Shown here: in pieces, positions 52,213-61,433 of the stretch
Numbering within the stretch: position 1 is the first letter of the stretch
How the letters are laid out: each line of letters starts with the position of its first letter
Assembly: GCF_030412785.1 (NCBI RefSeq)
Contig: NZ_CP125296.1
Coordinates: forward strand, 2,170,001 to 2,234,000
Direction of reading: 5' to 3'
From: Paraburkholderia sabiae
Lineage (GTDB): Bacteria; Pseudomonadota; Gammaproteobacteria; Burkholderiales; Burkholderiaceae
DNA: 64,000 nucleotides
Notes under the pieces: model-generated
The model's database searches: none
The model's input: the letters and a program-made list of their open reading frames with translations, nothing else
What the model was told of the DNA's origin: nothing
Program-made: the position numbers and the translations under genes

Positions 52213-53943
52213 CTACGGCGTCGAGACAAGGGGCGCGAATTGCGTCGCGCCTGTGTTGCTTCGCTGCATGACCATCGCGTCGGCGATTTTCTCGGCGATC
52301 ATGATGGTCGGAATATTCGTGTTCGCCGACGGCAGGCGCGGCATCAGCGACGCATCCACCACGCGCAAACCTTGCGTGCGATGCACGCGGCCTTCCGTAT
52401 CCGTGACGCTGTCGGCGAGGCGCGCGTCGCCCATCCGGCACGTACCGCTCGCGTGCCACACGCCGAAGACGTTCGCGCGGATGAAGTCGTCGAGTGCCTG
52501 CCGGTCTTCCAGCAGTGCCGACATGCGCTGTCCGCGTGTGAAGAATCGTTCGATCAATGCGCGCCGCAAAGGCGCGGGCGTGTCGAGCAGCACGCCGAGC
52601 ATCGACGTCAGCAATGCGTTGCCCGAGCCGACGCGGCTGAGTGCTTTCACGCGCGGCGAAAATGCGGCAGGAAAGAAATCGCGTTCGTCGCTGCCCAGTC
52701 CGGAAGCCTTCACGATGCGCGCCAGCATTCGCACGCCCACGGCAAGCCGTTCGAGATCGCGAGGATCATCGAGCAGATTCAATTCGACGCGAGGCGCGGT
52801 GAACGCATCGGCAGAAACGAGCCGCACCTGGCCGCGCGAATAAGGCCGGTTGCACCAGAGAAAGAACAGACCGAGCCGGTTGCCGAGCGCATGCCACGCA
52901 GCGCGCGTCGCGCTCGACAGATAGAGGTCGGACGCTTCGCTGCCATCCACGCCGGAACTCAGACGCGCGGCCATCATGCTTGCGCGCCGCCGCGACAACG
53001 GCATGCGGAATCGCGGCGCGAGAAAATGGCAGAACGTCAGCGACGGATGGTCCTGCAAATTGCGCCCGACGCCGGGCAGATCGACACGGCATTCGATACC
53101 GAGCGCGCCGAGTTCGTCGCGTGGCCCGATGCCCGCACGCAGCAGCATCGCAGGCGATTGCAAAGCGCCCGCGCACAGAATCACTTCGTCCGCGTCGAAC
53201 TGCACGCGCTCGCCGTTGCGCGCAACGGCGACGACGCCACGCGCAACCGCGCCTTCCATGACGATACGTTCGACGCGCAGCTCCGCGAAAATGCGCAGAT
53301 TGCTGCGCTTGCGCGTCGCTTCATCCAGATACGCAGCCGCCGTCGACACACGTCGGTCGTCGAGATTCGAAAATGCGCCCGGAAAGAAGCCGTCATCGAA
53401 TTCGGCATTCTGATCGTGCAGCATCACAAGGCCTCGCGCGCGCAGCCCTTTTTCGAAGGCATGACAGAACGGCGGCCAGTCTTCCGGCATGATGCGTCGA
53501 ATCGGCACCGGGCCATCGCGTCCGTGCAATTCGTCGTCCGGAAAATTCACGTCGCGTTCGAGCTTGCGAAAGTACGGCAGCACATCGCGCCAGCCCCAGC
53601 CCGTTGCGCCATTCGCAGCCCATTCGTCGTAATCGCGCGGCAAACCGCGATTGGCCGATTGCACATTGATGCTCGACCCGCCGCCCATCACCTTGCCCTG
53701 CTCGTAGACGCGCAGCGCCGAACCGCGCGTCGCCTGCGCCTTCAGTTCAGGCCAGATGTAGGTGTCGCCGCAGAAGACAGGCATCGGATAGCTGTCGAGA
53801 ATCTCGCCGGGCACAGCGCCCGGCGGCGTATCCCTGCCCGCTTCGATCAGCGCGACGCGCAGCGACGGCACAGCCGACAAGCGGTGCGCCAGCACGCACC
53901 CTGCCGATCCACCGCCAACGATCACGTAATCGAAGCGTTCCAT
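52213..53943 (-). CDS. hmfH: GMC oxidoreductase, probable HMF/furfural oxidase
   Basis: A 576-residue GMC-family flavoprotein. DYVIVGGGSAGCVLAHRLS is the FAD Rossmann motif near the start; MGGGSSINVQSANRGLPRDY is the GMC signature 1 region; VILCAGALQSPAMLLRAGIG is signature 2; VWHASGTCRMGD carries the catalytic His near residue 510. In Cupriavidus basilensis HMF14, HmfH is a GMC oxidase that turns hydroxymethylfurfural stepwise into 2,5-furandicarboxylic acid and furfural into furoic acid. Here it lies 42 bp after hmfE. The start is the ATG at 53943 with GGAGACG upstream; a TTG codon precedes it. Confidence 0.85.
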   Translation of the reverse strand: MERFDYVIVGGGSAGCVLAHRLSAVPSLRVALIEAGRDTPPGAVPGEILDSYPMPVFCGDTYIWPELKAQATRGSALRVYEQGKVMGGGSSINVQSANRGLPRDYDEWAANGATGWGWRDVLPYFRKLERDVNFPDDELHGRDGPVPIRRIMPEDWPPFCHAFEKGLRARGLVMLHDQNAEFDDGFFPGAFSNLDDRRVSTAAAYLDEATRKRSNLRIFAELRVERIVMEGAVARGVVAVARNGERVQFDADEVILCAGALQSPAMLLRAGIGPRDELGALGIECRVDLPGVGRNLQDHPSLTFCHFLAPRFRMPLSRRRASMMAARLSSGVDGSEASDLYLSSATRAAWHALGNRLGLFFLWCNRPYSRGQVRLVSADAFTAPRVELNLLDDPRDLERLAVGVRMLARIVKASGLGSDERDFFPAAFSPRVKALSRVGSGNALLTSMLGVLLDTPAPLRRALIERFFTRGQRMSALLEDRQALDDFIRANVFGVWHASGTCRMGDARLADSVTDTEGRVHRTQGLRVVDASLMPRLPSANTNIPTIMIAEKIADAMVMQRSNTGATQFAPLVSTP

Positions 53944-53987
53944 CAATCCGTCTCCAAGGCCAAATCAGGGCCCTTCTGTTTGCCTGC

Positions 53988-54794
53988 TTACTTCCCGCGA
54001 AATACGGGCTTGCGCTTGCCGTGGAAGGCTTCGACACCTTCGCGGAAATCTTCCGACGTGCGCAGGCGGCTATAGCAATGTCCTTCCAGTTCGATGGCGA
54101 TCGACAGCGGCGCGTCTTCCGTATCGTTGAGCAGCTTTTTCGCGGTACGTTGCGCGAGCGGCGAGAACGCGCGCAGTTCATCGACGAGCGCATCCGTCGC
54201 GGCTTCGAGTTCGCCGTCCGCGACGCATTCGACGGCGATGCCCCACTCGTAGGCCTGCTTGCCGGGAATGCGGCGCGAGCGCATCACGATGTCTTTCGTG
54301 CGGCCGATGCCCACCATCTGCTGCAGACGCGCCGAACCGCCCGAGCCCGGAATCTGGCCGAGTTTCTGTTCGGGCAGCGCGTAAAAAGTCGTTTCCGTGG
54401 CGATGCGGAAATCGCACGCCAGCGACAGTTCGAAACCGACGCCGAAGCAGAAGCCGCGATTCGCGGCGATCACCGGCTTCGAGCAGCGCGCGGGCGCAGC
54501 GATATTCCACGCGAGCTTCGACACGTGTTCCGGCGATGCCTCCAGAAAGCCCTTGATATCGCCGCCGCTCGAAAAGTGCTCGCCCTTCGCGCGAATGACG
54601 ATCACGCGCACGCGCTCGTCTTCGTCGAGTGCTTCGAACGCCGCGCGCAACTGGTCGCGCGCGTGCATCGAAATCACGTTGAACGGCGGACGGTCCAGGA
54701 TGATGTCGGCGCGCTCGCGCTGTGCGTCGATTTCGACCGAAAAGCCGTCGAGTTCCTGAAGCAGCGTCTGGCCGCGATGGGTCAGGTCAGTCAT
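53988..54794 (-). CDS. hmfE: Crotonase-family enzyme, probable 2-oxoglutaroyl-CoA hydrolase
   Basis: A 268-residue crotonase. EHFSSGGDIKGFLEAS contains the first oxyanion-hole segment; GFCFGVGFELSLACDFRIA carries the Glu equivalent to the first catalytic residue, and ALPEQKLGQIPGSGGS the second. Both catalytic glutamates are kept. The last step of furoate catabolism converts the 5-hydroxy/oxo-furoyl-CoA tautomer to 2-oxoglutarate and CoA; HmfE of Cupriavidus basilensis is a crotonase-fold enzyme given this job. It sits 5 bp before the ligase stop, in the hmf operon; AAGGAG precedes the ATG. Function is inferred from family plus context. Confidence 0.84.
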   Translation of the reverse strand: MTDLTHRGQTLLQELDGFSVEIDAQRERADIILDRPPFNVISMHARDQLRAAFEALDEDERVRVIVIRAKGEHFSSGGDIKGFLEASPEHVSKLAWNIAAPARCSKPVIAANRGFCFGVGFELSLACDFRIATETTFYALPEQKLGQIPGSGGSARLQQMVGIGRTKDIVMRSRRIPGKQAYEWGIAVECVADGELEAATDALVDELRAFSPLAQRTAKKLLNDTEDAPLSIAIELEGHCYSRLRTSEDFREGVEAFHGKRKPVFRGK

Positions 54795-54799
54795 GGGTG

Positions 54800-56389
54800 T
54801 TACTCCTTCGTGATTTCGATGTGTTGATGCTGTTGAATCGATTCGGTGCGCGCAATCGCGCCGCGTTCGTCGCGCTGGAATTCGCCCGCCTGCAGCTTGC
54901 GGCGCAGAATCTTGCCGACGGGCGACTTCGGAATGTCATCGACGAATACGTACTCGCGCGGACGCTTGAAGTTGACGAGATCGGATGCGCGGCACCACGC
55001 ATCGAGGGTTTCGCAATCGACGTAATCGCGCCGCTTGACGAATGCGACCACGCGTTGTCCCCAGCGCTCGTCCTTCACGCCCGCCACGGCCACTTCATCG
55101 ACACACGGATGCAACGACAGCACCGACTCGATATCGACGGGCGAAATGTTTTCGCCGCCGCTGATGATCATGTCGTCGACGCGGCCCGTCACATAGAGAT
55201 CGCCGTCCGCGTCGAAATAGCCGGTGTCGCCCGTGAAGTACCAGCCGTCGCGCAGCGATTTCGCATTTGCGTCGGGGCGGTTCCAGTAGCCTTCGAAGGC
55301 TTCGTCGCCGAGCAGGTCCGCGACGATCTGGCCTTCTTCGTGCACGGCGGCGACTTCATCCGGCGAACGCGCATCGAGCTTCACGACGCGCAGCCGCGTG
55401 TTGATGCCCGCGCGCCCGGCGCTGCCCGGCTTGAGCGTCGCGTGCTGGTCGATGCTGAAGGTGTAGACCTCGGACGAACCGTAGTGGTTGACGAACAGTT
55501 CGGGCTCGAACGCCTTCGCAAGCCGCTTGAGCAAGCCGTCGCTCATCGGCGCGCCTGCAAATCCGAGCTTCGTCACCGACGTCGTATCCGTGTGATCGAA
55601 CGCCGGATCTGCGAGCAGATCGTGATACAGCGTCGGCACGAGATAGAGGCACGTGAGCTTGTACTGCGCGATCGAATCGAGCGCGAGCCGCGCATTCCAG
55701 CGCCGCACGCAAACGAACAGGCCGTCGACGAGCGCCATCGAAAGCAGCGAGCGCACGCCCATCGTGTGATAGAGCGGCATCACGCCGAGCGTGCGTTCGC
55801 CATGTCGATAGAGGTTCTGCGCGACGTGCGCGAGCGCCGCGGCGCGTTCGTGCCGGTGACGGCGCGGCACGCCCTTCGCCTTGCCCGTGGTGCCGGACGT
55901 GTACAGGATCAGCGAGCAATCGTCGGCATTGGCCGCTGGCGTCGCGACCGCGTTGCGTGCGGGAGCCAGCAGGGAATCGATCGTCGTCGTGCGTCCTTGC
56001 GCATCGTCGAGTCCGACGCGCGGAACGTGCTGCGCAGCAGGGCTTTGCATCACGGCGTCCGCACTGACGGGCTCGTAGACGATTGCCTTCACGCCCGCAT
56101 TCGTCACGCAGTAATCGAGTTCGTCGGGTTTCGCGCGCCAGTTGAGCGGCACCATCACGATGCCAGCGAACTGACAGGCCCAGTGCAGCGTCGCCATTTC
56201 CCAGCGGTTTTGCAGCACCACCAGCAAGCGGTCGCCGTGCCCGAGACCGAGTTCGCGCAGGCCGTGCGCCGCATCCAGAATGATGCGATGCCACTCCGCG
56301 TAGGTGACGCGGAACTCGCCGTCGACGAGCGCAAGCGCATTCGGACTGCGCTCCACGCTTTGCAGAAACGTGCGGCCGAGATCAAGCAT
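54800..56389 (-). CDS. hmfD: AMP-forming acyl-CoA ligase, probable 2-furoyl-CoA synthetase
   Basis: A 529-residue ANL ligase. LILYTSGTTGKAKGVPRRH is the ATP-binding loop (about residue 165), VNHYGSSEVYTFS the Y/H-G-S-E motif, WYFTGDTGYFDADGDLYV and GRVDDMIISGGENISPVDIE the hinge motifs, and KSPVGKILRRKL the late catalytic lysine. The gene overlaps the 2Fe-2S subunit by 8 bases, so translation is coupled. In this cluster the acid is expected to be 2-furoate, giving 2-furoyl-CoA. All motifs are intact. Confidence 0.88.
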   Translation of the reverse strand: MLDLGRTFLQSVERSPNALALVDGEFRVTYAEWHRIILDAAHGLRELGLGHGDRLLVVLQNRWEMATLHWACQFAGIVMVPLNWRAKPDELDYCVTNAGVKAIVYEPVSADAVMQSPAAQHVPRVGLDDAQGRTTTIDSLLAPARNAVATPAANADDCSLILYTSGTTGKAKGVPRRHRHERAAALAHVAQNLYRHGERTLGVMPLYHTMGVRSLLSMALVDGLFVCVRRWNARLALDSIAQYKLTCLYLVPTLYHDLLADPAFDHTDTTSVTKLGFAGAPMSDGLLKRLAKAFEPELFVNHYGSSEVYTFSIDQHATLKPGSAGRAGINTRLRVVKLDARSPDEVAAVHEEGQIVADLLGDEAFEGYWNRPDANAKSLRDGWYFTGDTGYFDADGDLYVTGRVDDMIISGGENISPVDIESVLSLHPCVDEVAVAGVKDERWGQRVVAFVKRRDYVDCETLDAWCRASDLVNFKRPREYVFVDDIPKSPVGKILRRKLQAGEFQRDERGAIARTESIQQHQHIEITKE

Positions 56390-56918
56390 GCTCGGCCTCC
56401 GCGCTCTCGCACTGCTGCTTGCGGCGCGCCGCGCAATCGAGCACGGCGGCCACGATCGGCGTATAGCCCGTACAGCGGCAGATGTGCCCCGACAGCATGT
56501 CGCGCACCTGTTCTTCCGTCGGATCCGGCACGCGTTGCAGGAAATCCGCGCACGACATCAGAATGCCCGCCGTGCAGAATCCGCACTGCAACGCATGATG
56601 ACGCGAGAACGCCTGTTGCAGATCGCCGAGCGTCTGCGCGGGCGCGAGCCCTTCGACGGTATCGACGCGGCGGCCCTCCGCCTGCACGGCGAGCGTCAGA
56701 CACGAGCGCACTGCGACGCCATCCAGATGCACGGTGCACGCGCCGCACACGCCATGCTCGCAGCCGACGTGCGTGCCCGTCGCGCCGAGTTCATGGCGCA
56801 GAAAATCCGACAGCAGTTCGCGGGTTTCGCAATAGCCGCTGCGTTCGCGGCCGTTTAGTGTCAGCGTGACGGCGCACTGCTCGCCTTGCCGCATCACGTA
56901 GGGTGTGGACTTGCTCAC
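56382..56918 (-). CDS. hmfC: Molybdenum hydroxylase 2Fe-2S subunit, probable furoyl-CoA dehydrogenase
   Basis: A 178-residue subunit with two [2Fe-2S] clusters. Plant-type cysteines are in GCEHGVCGACTVHLDG with a fourth in VRSC; the helical domain has LQCGFCTAGILMSC and GHICRCTGYTPIV. Start is a GTG at 56918, overlapping the stop of the FAD subunit in a GTGA arrangement, with GAGGAGG upstream; the longer reading upstream of it is arginine-rich and is not coding. This electron-relay subunit is paired with hmfB and hmfA. Length and motifs are normal for CoxS-type proteins. Confidence 0.91.
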   Translation of the reverse strand: MSKSTPYVMRQGEQCAVTLTLNGRERSGYCETRELLSDFLRHELGATGTHVGCEHGVCGACTVHLDGVAVRSCLTLAVQAEGRRVDTVEGLAPAQTLGDLQQAFSRHHALQCGFCTAGILMSCADFLQRVPDPTEEQVRDMLSGHICRCTGYTPIVAAVLDCAARRKQQCESAEAEHA

Positions 56919-57736
56919 TTCGCCTCCTCGATCACGCGCCATCCGAGTTCCCGGACCAGATGACGGCGGTACTTCGCGCTGATATGCGCATCGTCCTGCG
57001 CGCCCAGTTTCCAGCTCAAATCGTTCAGTGCGCCGCGCAGGTCGTCGCCTTGCAGACGCGGCCATGTTTCGACCTTCGGCCGGTCGGCGACGCCGCCGAC
57101 TGCAATCCGTATCGCGTCGTCCGTCACGACGGCCGCACATGCGACCATCGCGAAATCGCCATGACGTGCCGAACATTCCGTGAAGCCGAACCGCTCGCCG
57201 CGTTGCTTCAGCGGAAAGCGCACGGCTTCGACGATCTCATCGGGTTCGCGCGCCGTCATCAACATGCCTTGAAAGAAGTCGTTCGCGGACAACGTGCGCC
57301 GCTTCTTCTTCGACCGCAGCACGATGTCGCCGCCGAGCGCCGTCATTACGAGCGGCAGTTCCGCGCTCGGATCGGCATGCGCAATCGAGCCGCACACGGT
57401 GCCGCGATTGCGGACCTGAAAGTGCGAAATGTGCGGAAACGCCATCGCGAGCAACGGCACTTCGTCGTGCAGCGTGGGCCGCCATTCGACGCCGCCTTGC
57501 GTCGCCGCCGCGCTCACGACGAGACGCCCCGTTTGGGTATCGGCATGGACCGCGTTCAACTCGTCGGTGCGCGAGATGTCGACCAGCACGCGAGGCTGGG
57601 CGAGGCGCATGTTCAGCACGGCCATCAGCGATTGACCGCCTGCCAGCACGCGTGCGTCTTCGCCCGTTTCCGCGAGCGTGTCGAGCGCGTCTTGCGTCGT
57701 CATCGCGCGGATGTAATCGAACGGTGCGGGCTTCAT
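56915..57736 (-). CDS. hmfB: Molybdenum hydroxylase FAD subunit, probable furoyl-CoA dehydrogenase
   Basis: A 273-residue CoxM-type FAD-binding subunit. VLAGGQSLMAVLNMRLAQP is the FAD pyrophosphate motif; RNRGTVCGSIAHADPSAELP the second FAD motif (a TVCGS variant). The start ATG overlaps the large subunit stop in an ATGA arrangement, with AGGAGG nine bases before. It passes electrons from the molybdenum site via the 2Fe-2S clusters to the acceptor. It is intact and of normal length. Confidence 0.9.
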   Translation of the reverse strand: MKPAPFDYIRAMTTQDALDTLAETGEDARVLAGGQSLMAVLNMRLAQPRVLVDISRTDELNAVHADTQTGRLVVSAAATQGGVEWRPTLHDEVPLLAMAFPHISHFQVRNRGTVCGSIAHADPSAELPLVMTALGGDIVLRSKKKRRTLSANDFFQGMLMTAREPDEIVEAVRFPLKQRGERFGFTECSARHGDFAMVACAAVVTDDAIRIAVGGVADRPKVETWPRLQGDDLRGALNDLSWKLGAQDDAHISAKYRRHLVRELGWRVIEEAK

Positions 57737-60700
57737 GCGTGCCTCCTGAAACGGGCGAAAAGCCGCTGAAGAAAACGCATCGGCGCAGAGCCGCCTGTCG
57801 CGTCGGGCTCGCCGCCCGCTGCGACGCGTCCGAGCGATTCGAACAGTTGCCGCAACACGACCTTCGCCGCGCCTTCGAGCATGCGTCCGCCGACAGCCGC
57901 GACCTTGCCCGACACCTGCGCTTCATAGTCGTAGGTGAGGCGCGTGCCTTTTTCCGTCGGCATCAGTTCGACGAGACCGTTACCGCGCGCGCTGCCGAGT
58001 GGCGACATGCCCGCACCTTCGAGCCGCAGACGATGCGGCGCGTCGATATCCGACAACCCGATGCGCGCTTCGAAACGCGCCTTGATCATGCCGACGCCGA
58101 CGGTCACATCGGCGCGATACTGGTTTTGTCCCGTCGCTTCGAGTTCATGGCAACCGGGGATCACTTTCGCGAGCGCAGCCGGATCGAGCAGCACGGCGAA
58201 CACGGCTTCCGGCGTCGCGGGTAGATCGACGGTGCCTTGCGCCGTGAGCGCACGGCCGCCGCCCGGCGCCGCTTTTTTCTCCGTCGCGGCGTCGCGATAC
58301 TCGGGCCGCGACGGTTCGGGATCGTCGATACCGATCAACGCCATCACCTTCGACGGCGTGAGCGGCAAGCGGATATCGTCGACGCCCAACGCGTCGGCAA
58401 CCGCATTCGCGATGCAAACGGGCGTGCTCATGTTGTTGCCTTCGCCGAGCCCTTTTGCGCCGAGCGGCGTGAATGGCGACGGCGTTTCCAGATGGACGAT
58501 CATCGGATCGGGCACTTCGCACGTGGTCGGCATCAGATAGTCGGCGAGCGTGCCTGACTGAAAACTGCCGTCCGCGCCGTAGCGAAACTCTTCGAGCAGC
58601 GCCGCGCCGAGACCTTGCGCGAACGCGCCGCGAATCTGCCCATCGGCGAGTGCGGGGTTCAGCAGCGTGCCGGCATCGTGCGTCGTCACATAGCGGTCGA
58701 TGCGCACATGGCCCGTCGCGCGATCGATTTCAATCGCGCACATGTCGAACGCAAAGCCATACGCCGCCGACGTGTTGATGCGGTCGTTCTCGTCCGGCGC
58801 ATCCATGTGCGGCGGCGACCAGAACACGGTCTCGCGCAGGCCCGGCTCTTCGCCTTCGGGCAGCAGCGCGGGCGCCCAATGCGGCGCGTTGCTCGCCGCG
58901 CGGCCGAACGGCAGCGCGCGGTCCTGTGCAACCTTCGGATAGACGCGGCCGCCTTCGAAGCACACGTCTTCGGCGGCACAGCCGAACTGCTTCGCGACGA
59001 TGCGCGCGAGCTTGTCGCGCACACGGGTCGCGGCGAGATGAACCGTGCCGGCGACCGCGCCCGCAAAGCGGCTCGAGTAGTTGCCCGACGCCACCGACCA
59101 CGCATCCTTGTGCGTATCGAACTCGACGTTCACGACGATATCTTTCGGCTCCAGTCCTAGCACATCGGCGACGACCTGCGCGCAGACGGTCATATGCCCT
59201 TGCCCTGCAGGCGTCGATGCAACCGTTACGACCACGCCGCCGAGCAGATCGACGCTCACGGTCGCGCTGGCAATCGCGCCGTTCTTCGGACCGGCCTTCT
59301 TGCGCGCTTCGGCGGGCATCACGGTCGTGATGTAACCCATGTTCGACACGGAAGGTTCGACGATGGCCGCAAAGCCGATGCCGTAGATACGGCCTTCGCT
59401 GCGCGCCGCGTCGCGACGCTTCACGAGTTCGTCGTAACCGCCTTCCGCAAGCCCGCGCCGCAACGCCTCCTGATAGTTGCCCGAATCGAGCAGCGCACCC
59501 GCTACCGCGCGATAAGGGAACGCATCGGCAGGCACGAAGTTGCGACGATAGACATCGAGCACGTCGAGCTTCAGTTCGATCGCGATGCGCTGCATCAGAC
59601 GTTCGAGCGCGAAGTACACCTGCGGTCCGCCAAAGCCGCGTACGAGACCCGTCGGCGTCTTGTTCGTCAGCACCACGCGGTTTCGCACGACGAGGTTCGG
59701 AATCGCATACGCGCCTGTGAGACAGCCGTGCATCCGGTAAAACGTCGCGGGCTCCGGCGCGCGAACGTAGCCGCCGCAGTCTTCGAGCTGATCGTAGGCA
59801 AGCGCCGTGATGCGTCCGTCGTCGTCGACGGCCGCTTCGATCGTCGACAGACGCGCCGTCGCTGAGGTCGCCGCGCTCAGATGTTCGAGCCGGTCTTCGA
59901 CCCACTTCACAGGCGCACCCGCCTTGCGCGACGCGAGGCACATCATCACCACGTACGGAAACACCGCCTGCTTCACGCCGAAGCTGCCACCGGAATCGCG
60001 CGGCGCCTTGTGACGCAGCCGGTTCGCGGGCACGTTCAGCGCCATCGCCATCACGGCATGCAGCGAGAACGGACCCATGAAATTCGACGTAACGTCGTAG
60101 CCTTCATCGCCCGACAGATACTCGGCGATCTCCACGCCGCATTCGATCGGCGCACACGAGTTGCGCGGATAGTGCGTGACGATTTTCACGCGATGCGACG
60201 CGCTTTCGAACGCGGCTTCCGGCTCGCCATAACGGAAATGCCGGTCGCTGATCACATTCGTGCCGACGCGTTCGTGCAGAACGGGCGCATCGTCTTGCAT
60301 CGACTGTTCGATCGTCGTGACGGGATCGAGAATCCTGTAGTCGACCTTGATGAGGTCGAGTGCGTCTTCGGCGAGCGCGCGCGATTCCGCCATCACCACG
60401 GCCACCGGCTCGCCGACGTAGCGCACGCGGTCCATCGCGAGCGCCCACTGCTCCATCGGCGACTTCACACCGACGACGAAGGGCCGCGACCACGGACGCA
60501 AATCGTCGCGTGTGAGCACAGCGCGCACGCCGCGCAGCTTCGATGCGCTGCTCGCATCGATCGACACGAGTTCCGCATGCGCATGCGGCGAACGCAGCAC
60601 GGCCGCGTGCAGCGTGCCGGGCTTGACGCCGATGTCGTCACCATAGCGACCGCGCCCAGTCAAAATCGCCGGGTCTTCGAGACGCTGCATCGGGCGTCCG

Positions 60701-60804
60701 ACGTGTTTCGATGCTCGCGGCTCCGACGTTTCGTTTGCGAGCGCGGCCGCCTCGGCAGCGCGCGGCGCTTCGGCTTCAGCCAGATTCGTTTCGCGCTGGT
60801 TCAT
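57733..60804 (-). CDS. hmfA: Molybdopterin subunit fused to a CoxG/SRPBCC domain, probable furoyl-CoA dehydrogenase large subunit
   Basis: A 1023-residue protein, about 220 residues longer than usual. Residues about 40-800 form the molybdenum-binding CoxL/XdhB-type subunit: GRPMQRLEDPAILTGRGRYG at the start, GLVRGFGGPQ (about 388) in the cofactor loop, and the catalytic-type GLGEGN (Glu near 787). The C-terminal part, from about residue 850 (GTVDLPATPEAVFAVLLDP then IPGCHELEATGQN), is a CoxG-like SRPBCC domain, normally a separate accessory. It lacks the AYxCSFR loop of CO dehydrogenases, so it is not a CO oxidase. Start ATG at 60804 follows AAGGAG; the longer reading upstream is arginine-rich. 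It overlaps hmfG by 4 bases. Confidence 0.9.
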   Translation of the reverse strand: MNQRETNLAEAEAPRAAEAAALANETSEPRASKHVGRPMQRLEDPAILTGRGRYGDDIGVKPGTLHAAVLRSPHAHAELVSIDASSASKLRGVRAVLTRDDLRPWSRPFVVGVKSPMEQWALAMDRVRYVGEPVAVVMAESRALAEDALDLIKVDYRILDPVTTIEQSMQDDAPVLHERVGTNVISDRHFRYGEPEAAFESASHRVKIVTHYPRNSCAPIECGVEIAEYLSGDEGYDVTSNFMGPFSLHAVMAMALNVPANRLRHKAPRDSGGSFGVKQAVFPYVVMMCLASRKAGAPVKWVEDRLEHLSAATSATARLSTIEAAVDDDGRITALAYDQLEDCGGYVRAPEPATFYRMHGCLTGAYAIPNLVVRNRVVLTNKTPTGLVRGFGGPQVYFALERLMQRIAIELKLDVLDVYRRNFVPADAFPYRAVAGALLDSGNYQEALRRGLAEGGYDELVKRRDAARSEGRIYGIGFAAIVEPSVSNMGYITTVMPAEARKKAGPKNGAIASATVSVDLLGGVVVTVASTPAGQGHMTVCAQVVADVLGLEPKDIVVNVEFDTHKDAWSVASGNYSSRFAGAVAGTVHLAATRVRDKLARIVAKQFGCAAEDVCFEGGRVYPKVAQDRALPFGRAASNAPHWAPALLPEGEEPGLRETVFWSPPHMDAPDENDRINTSAAYGFAFDMCAIEIDRATGHVRIDRYVTTHDAGTLLNPALADGQIRGAFAQGLGAALLEEFRYGADGSFQSGTLADYLMPTTCEVPDPMIVHLETPSPFTPLGAKGLGEGNNMSTPVCIANAVADALGVDDIRLPLTPSKVMALIGIDDPEPSRPEYRDAATEKKAAPGGGRALTAQGTVDLPATPEAVFAVLLDPAALAKVIPGCHELEATGQNQYRADVTVGVGMIKARFEARIGLSDIDAPHRLRLEGAGMSPLGSARGNGLVELMPTEKGTRLTYDYEAQVSGKVAAVGGRMLEGAAKVVLRQLFESLGRVAAGGEPDATGGSAPMRFLQRLFARFRRHA

Positions 60805-61433
60805 CGTTGCGCTCCTTCGTCGGCGCGACGTTCGGCGATCGCGTCGCCGAGACCGCTCCAACGCTTCGCGATCTCGCGATGCTCGATGGCGAACAGATCC
60901 AGAATGCGTCCGACCGTGTGATCGACGACATCTTCGATCGTTTTCGGATGCGCGTAGAACGCGGGCACGGGCGGCATCACGATTGCGCCCATTTCGGTGG
61001 CCAGCGTCATGTTGCGCAGATGCGCGAGATTGAGCGGCGTCTCGCGTGCGACGAGTACGAGGCGGCGGCGCTCCTTCAACATCACGTCGGCGGCACGCGT
61101 CAGCAGGTTGTCCGCGAAGCCGTTGGCGATGCCCGCCAGCGTTTTCATCGAGCACGGCGCGATCACCATGCCTGCCGTAAGAAACGAGCCGCTCGCAACG
61201 GTCGCGCCGATATCGCGCACGTTGTGCACGATGTCGGCCATGCCGTCGAGATCGCTGCGCGTCAGTCCCAGTTCCTGCGACGCCGTCAACGCGCCCGACT
61301 GCGACACGATCAGATGCGTCTCGTGCGTGCCGAGGCGGCGCAGCGCGGCGAGCAAACGCACACCGATCATCGCGCCGCTCGCGCCGGAAATCCCGACGAC
61401 GATGCGCGGCTTGCGCACGGCATCCTCAGTCAT
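60801..61433 (-). CDS. hmfG: UbiX-like flavin prenyltransferase
   Basis: A 210-residue UbiX/Pad1-type protein. IVVGISGASGAMIGVRLL is the FMN-binding start; LIVSQSGALTASQELG, FLTAGMVIAPCSMKTLAGIANG and RRRLVLVARETPLNLAHLRNM are family signatures, and MGAIVMPPVPAFYAHP the prenyl site region. Such enzymes make prenylated FMN for UbiD-type decarboxylases, so it matures the neighbouring UbiD enzyme. The ATG at 61433 overlaps the ubiD stop by 8 bases, and its own stop overlaps hmfA by 4 bases. Cupriavidus basilensis HmfG is of this family. Confidence 0.91.
   Translation of the reverse strand: MTEDAVRKPRIVVGISGASGAMIGVRLLAALRRLGTHETHLIVSQSGALTASQELGLTRSDLDGMADIVHNVRDIGATVASGSFLTAGMVIAPCSMKTLAGIANGFADNLLTRAADVMLKERRRLVLVARETPLNLAHLRNMTLATEMGAIVMPPVPAFYAHPKTIEDVVDHTVGRILDLFAIEHREIAKRWSGLGDAIAERRADEGAQR

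Noticed and set aside
56919..57176. N-terminal extension of the 2Fe-2S subunit
   Set aside because: This part is arginine-rich and lies over the FAD subunit gene; a GTG start with GAGGAGG fits instead.
57733..60804. Carbon monoxide dehydrogenase (CoxL) identity
   Set aside because: The AYxCSFR active-site loop is absent and the gene is embedded in furan-degradation genes, so a furoyl-CoA dehydrogenase fits better.
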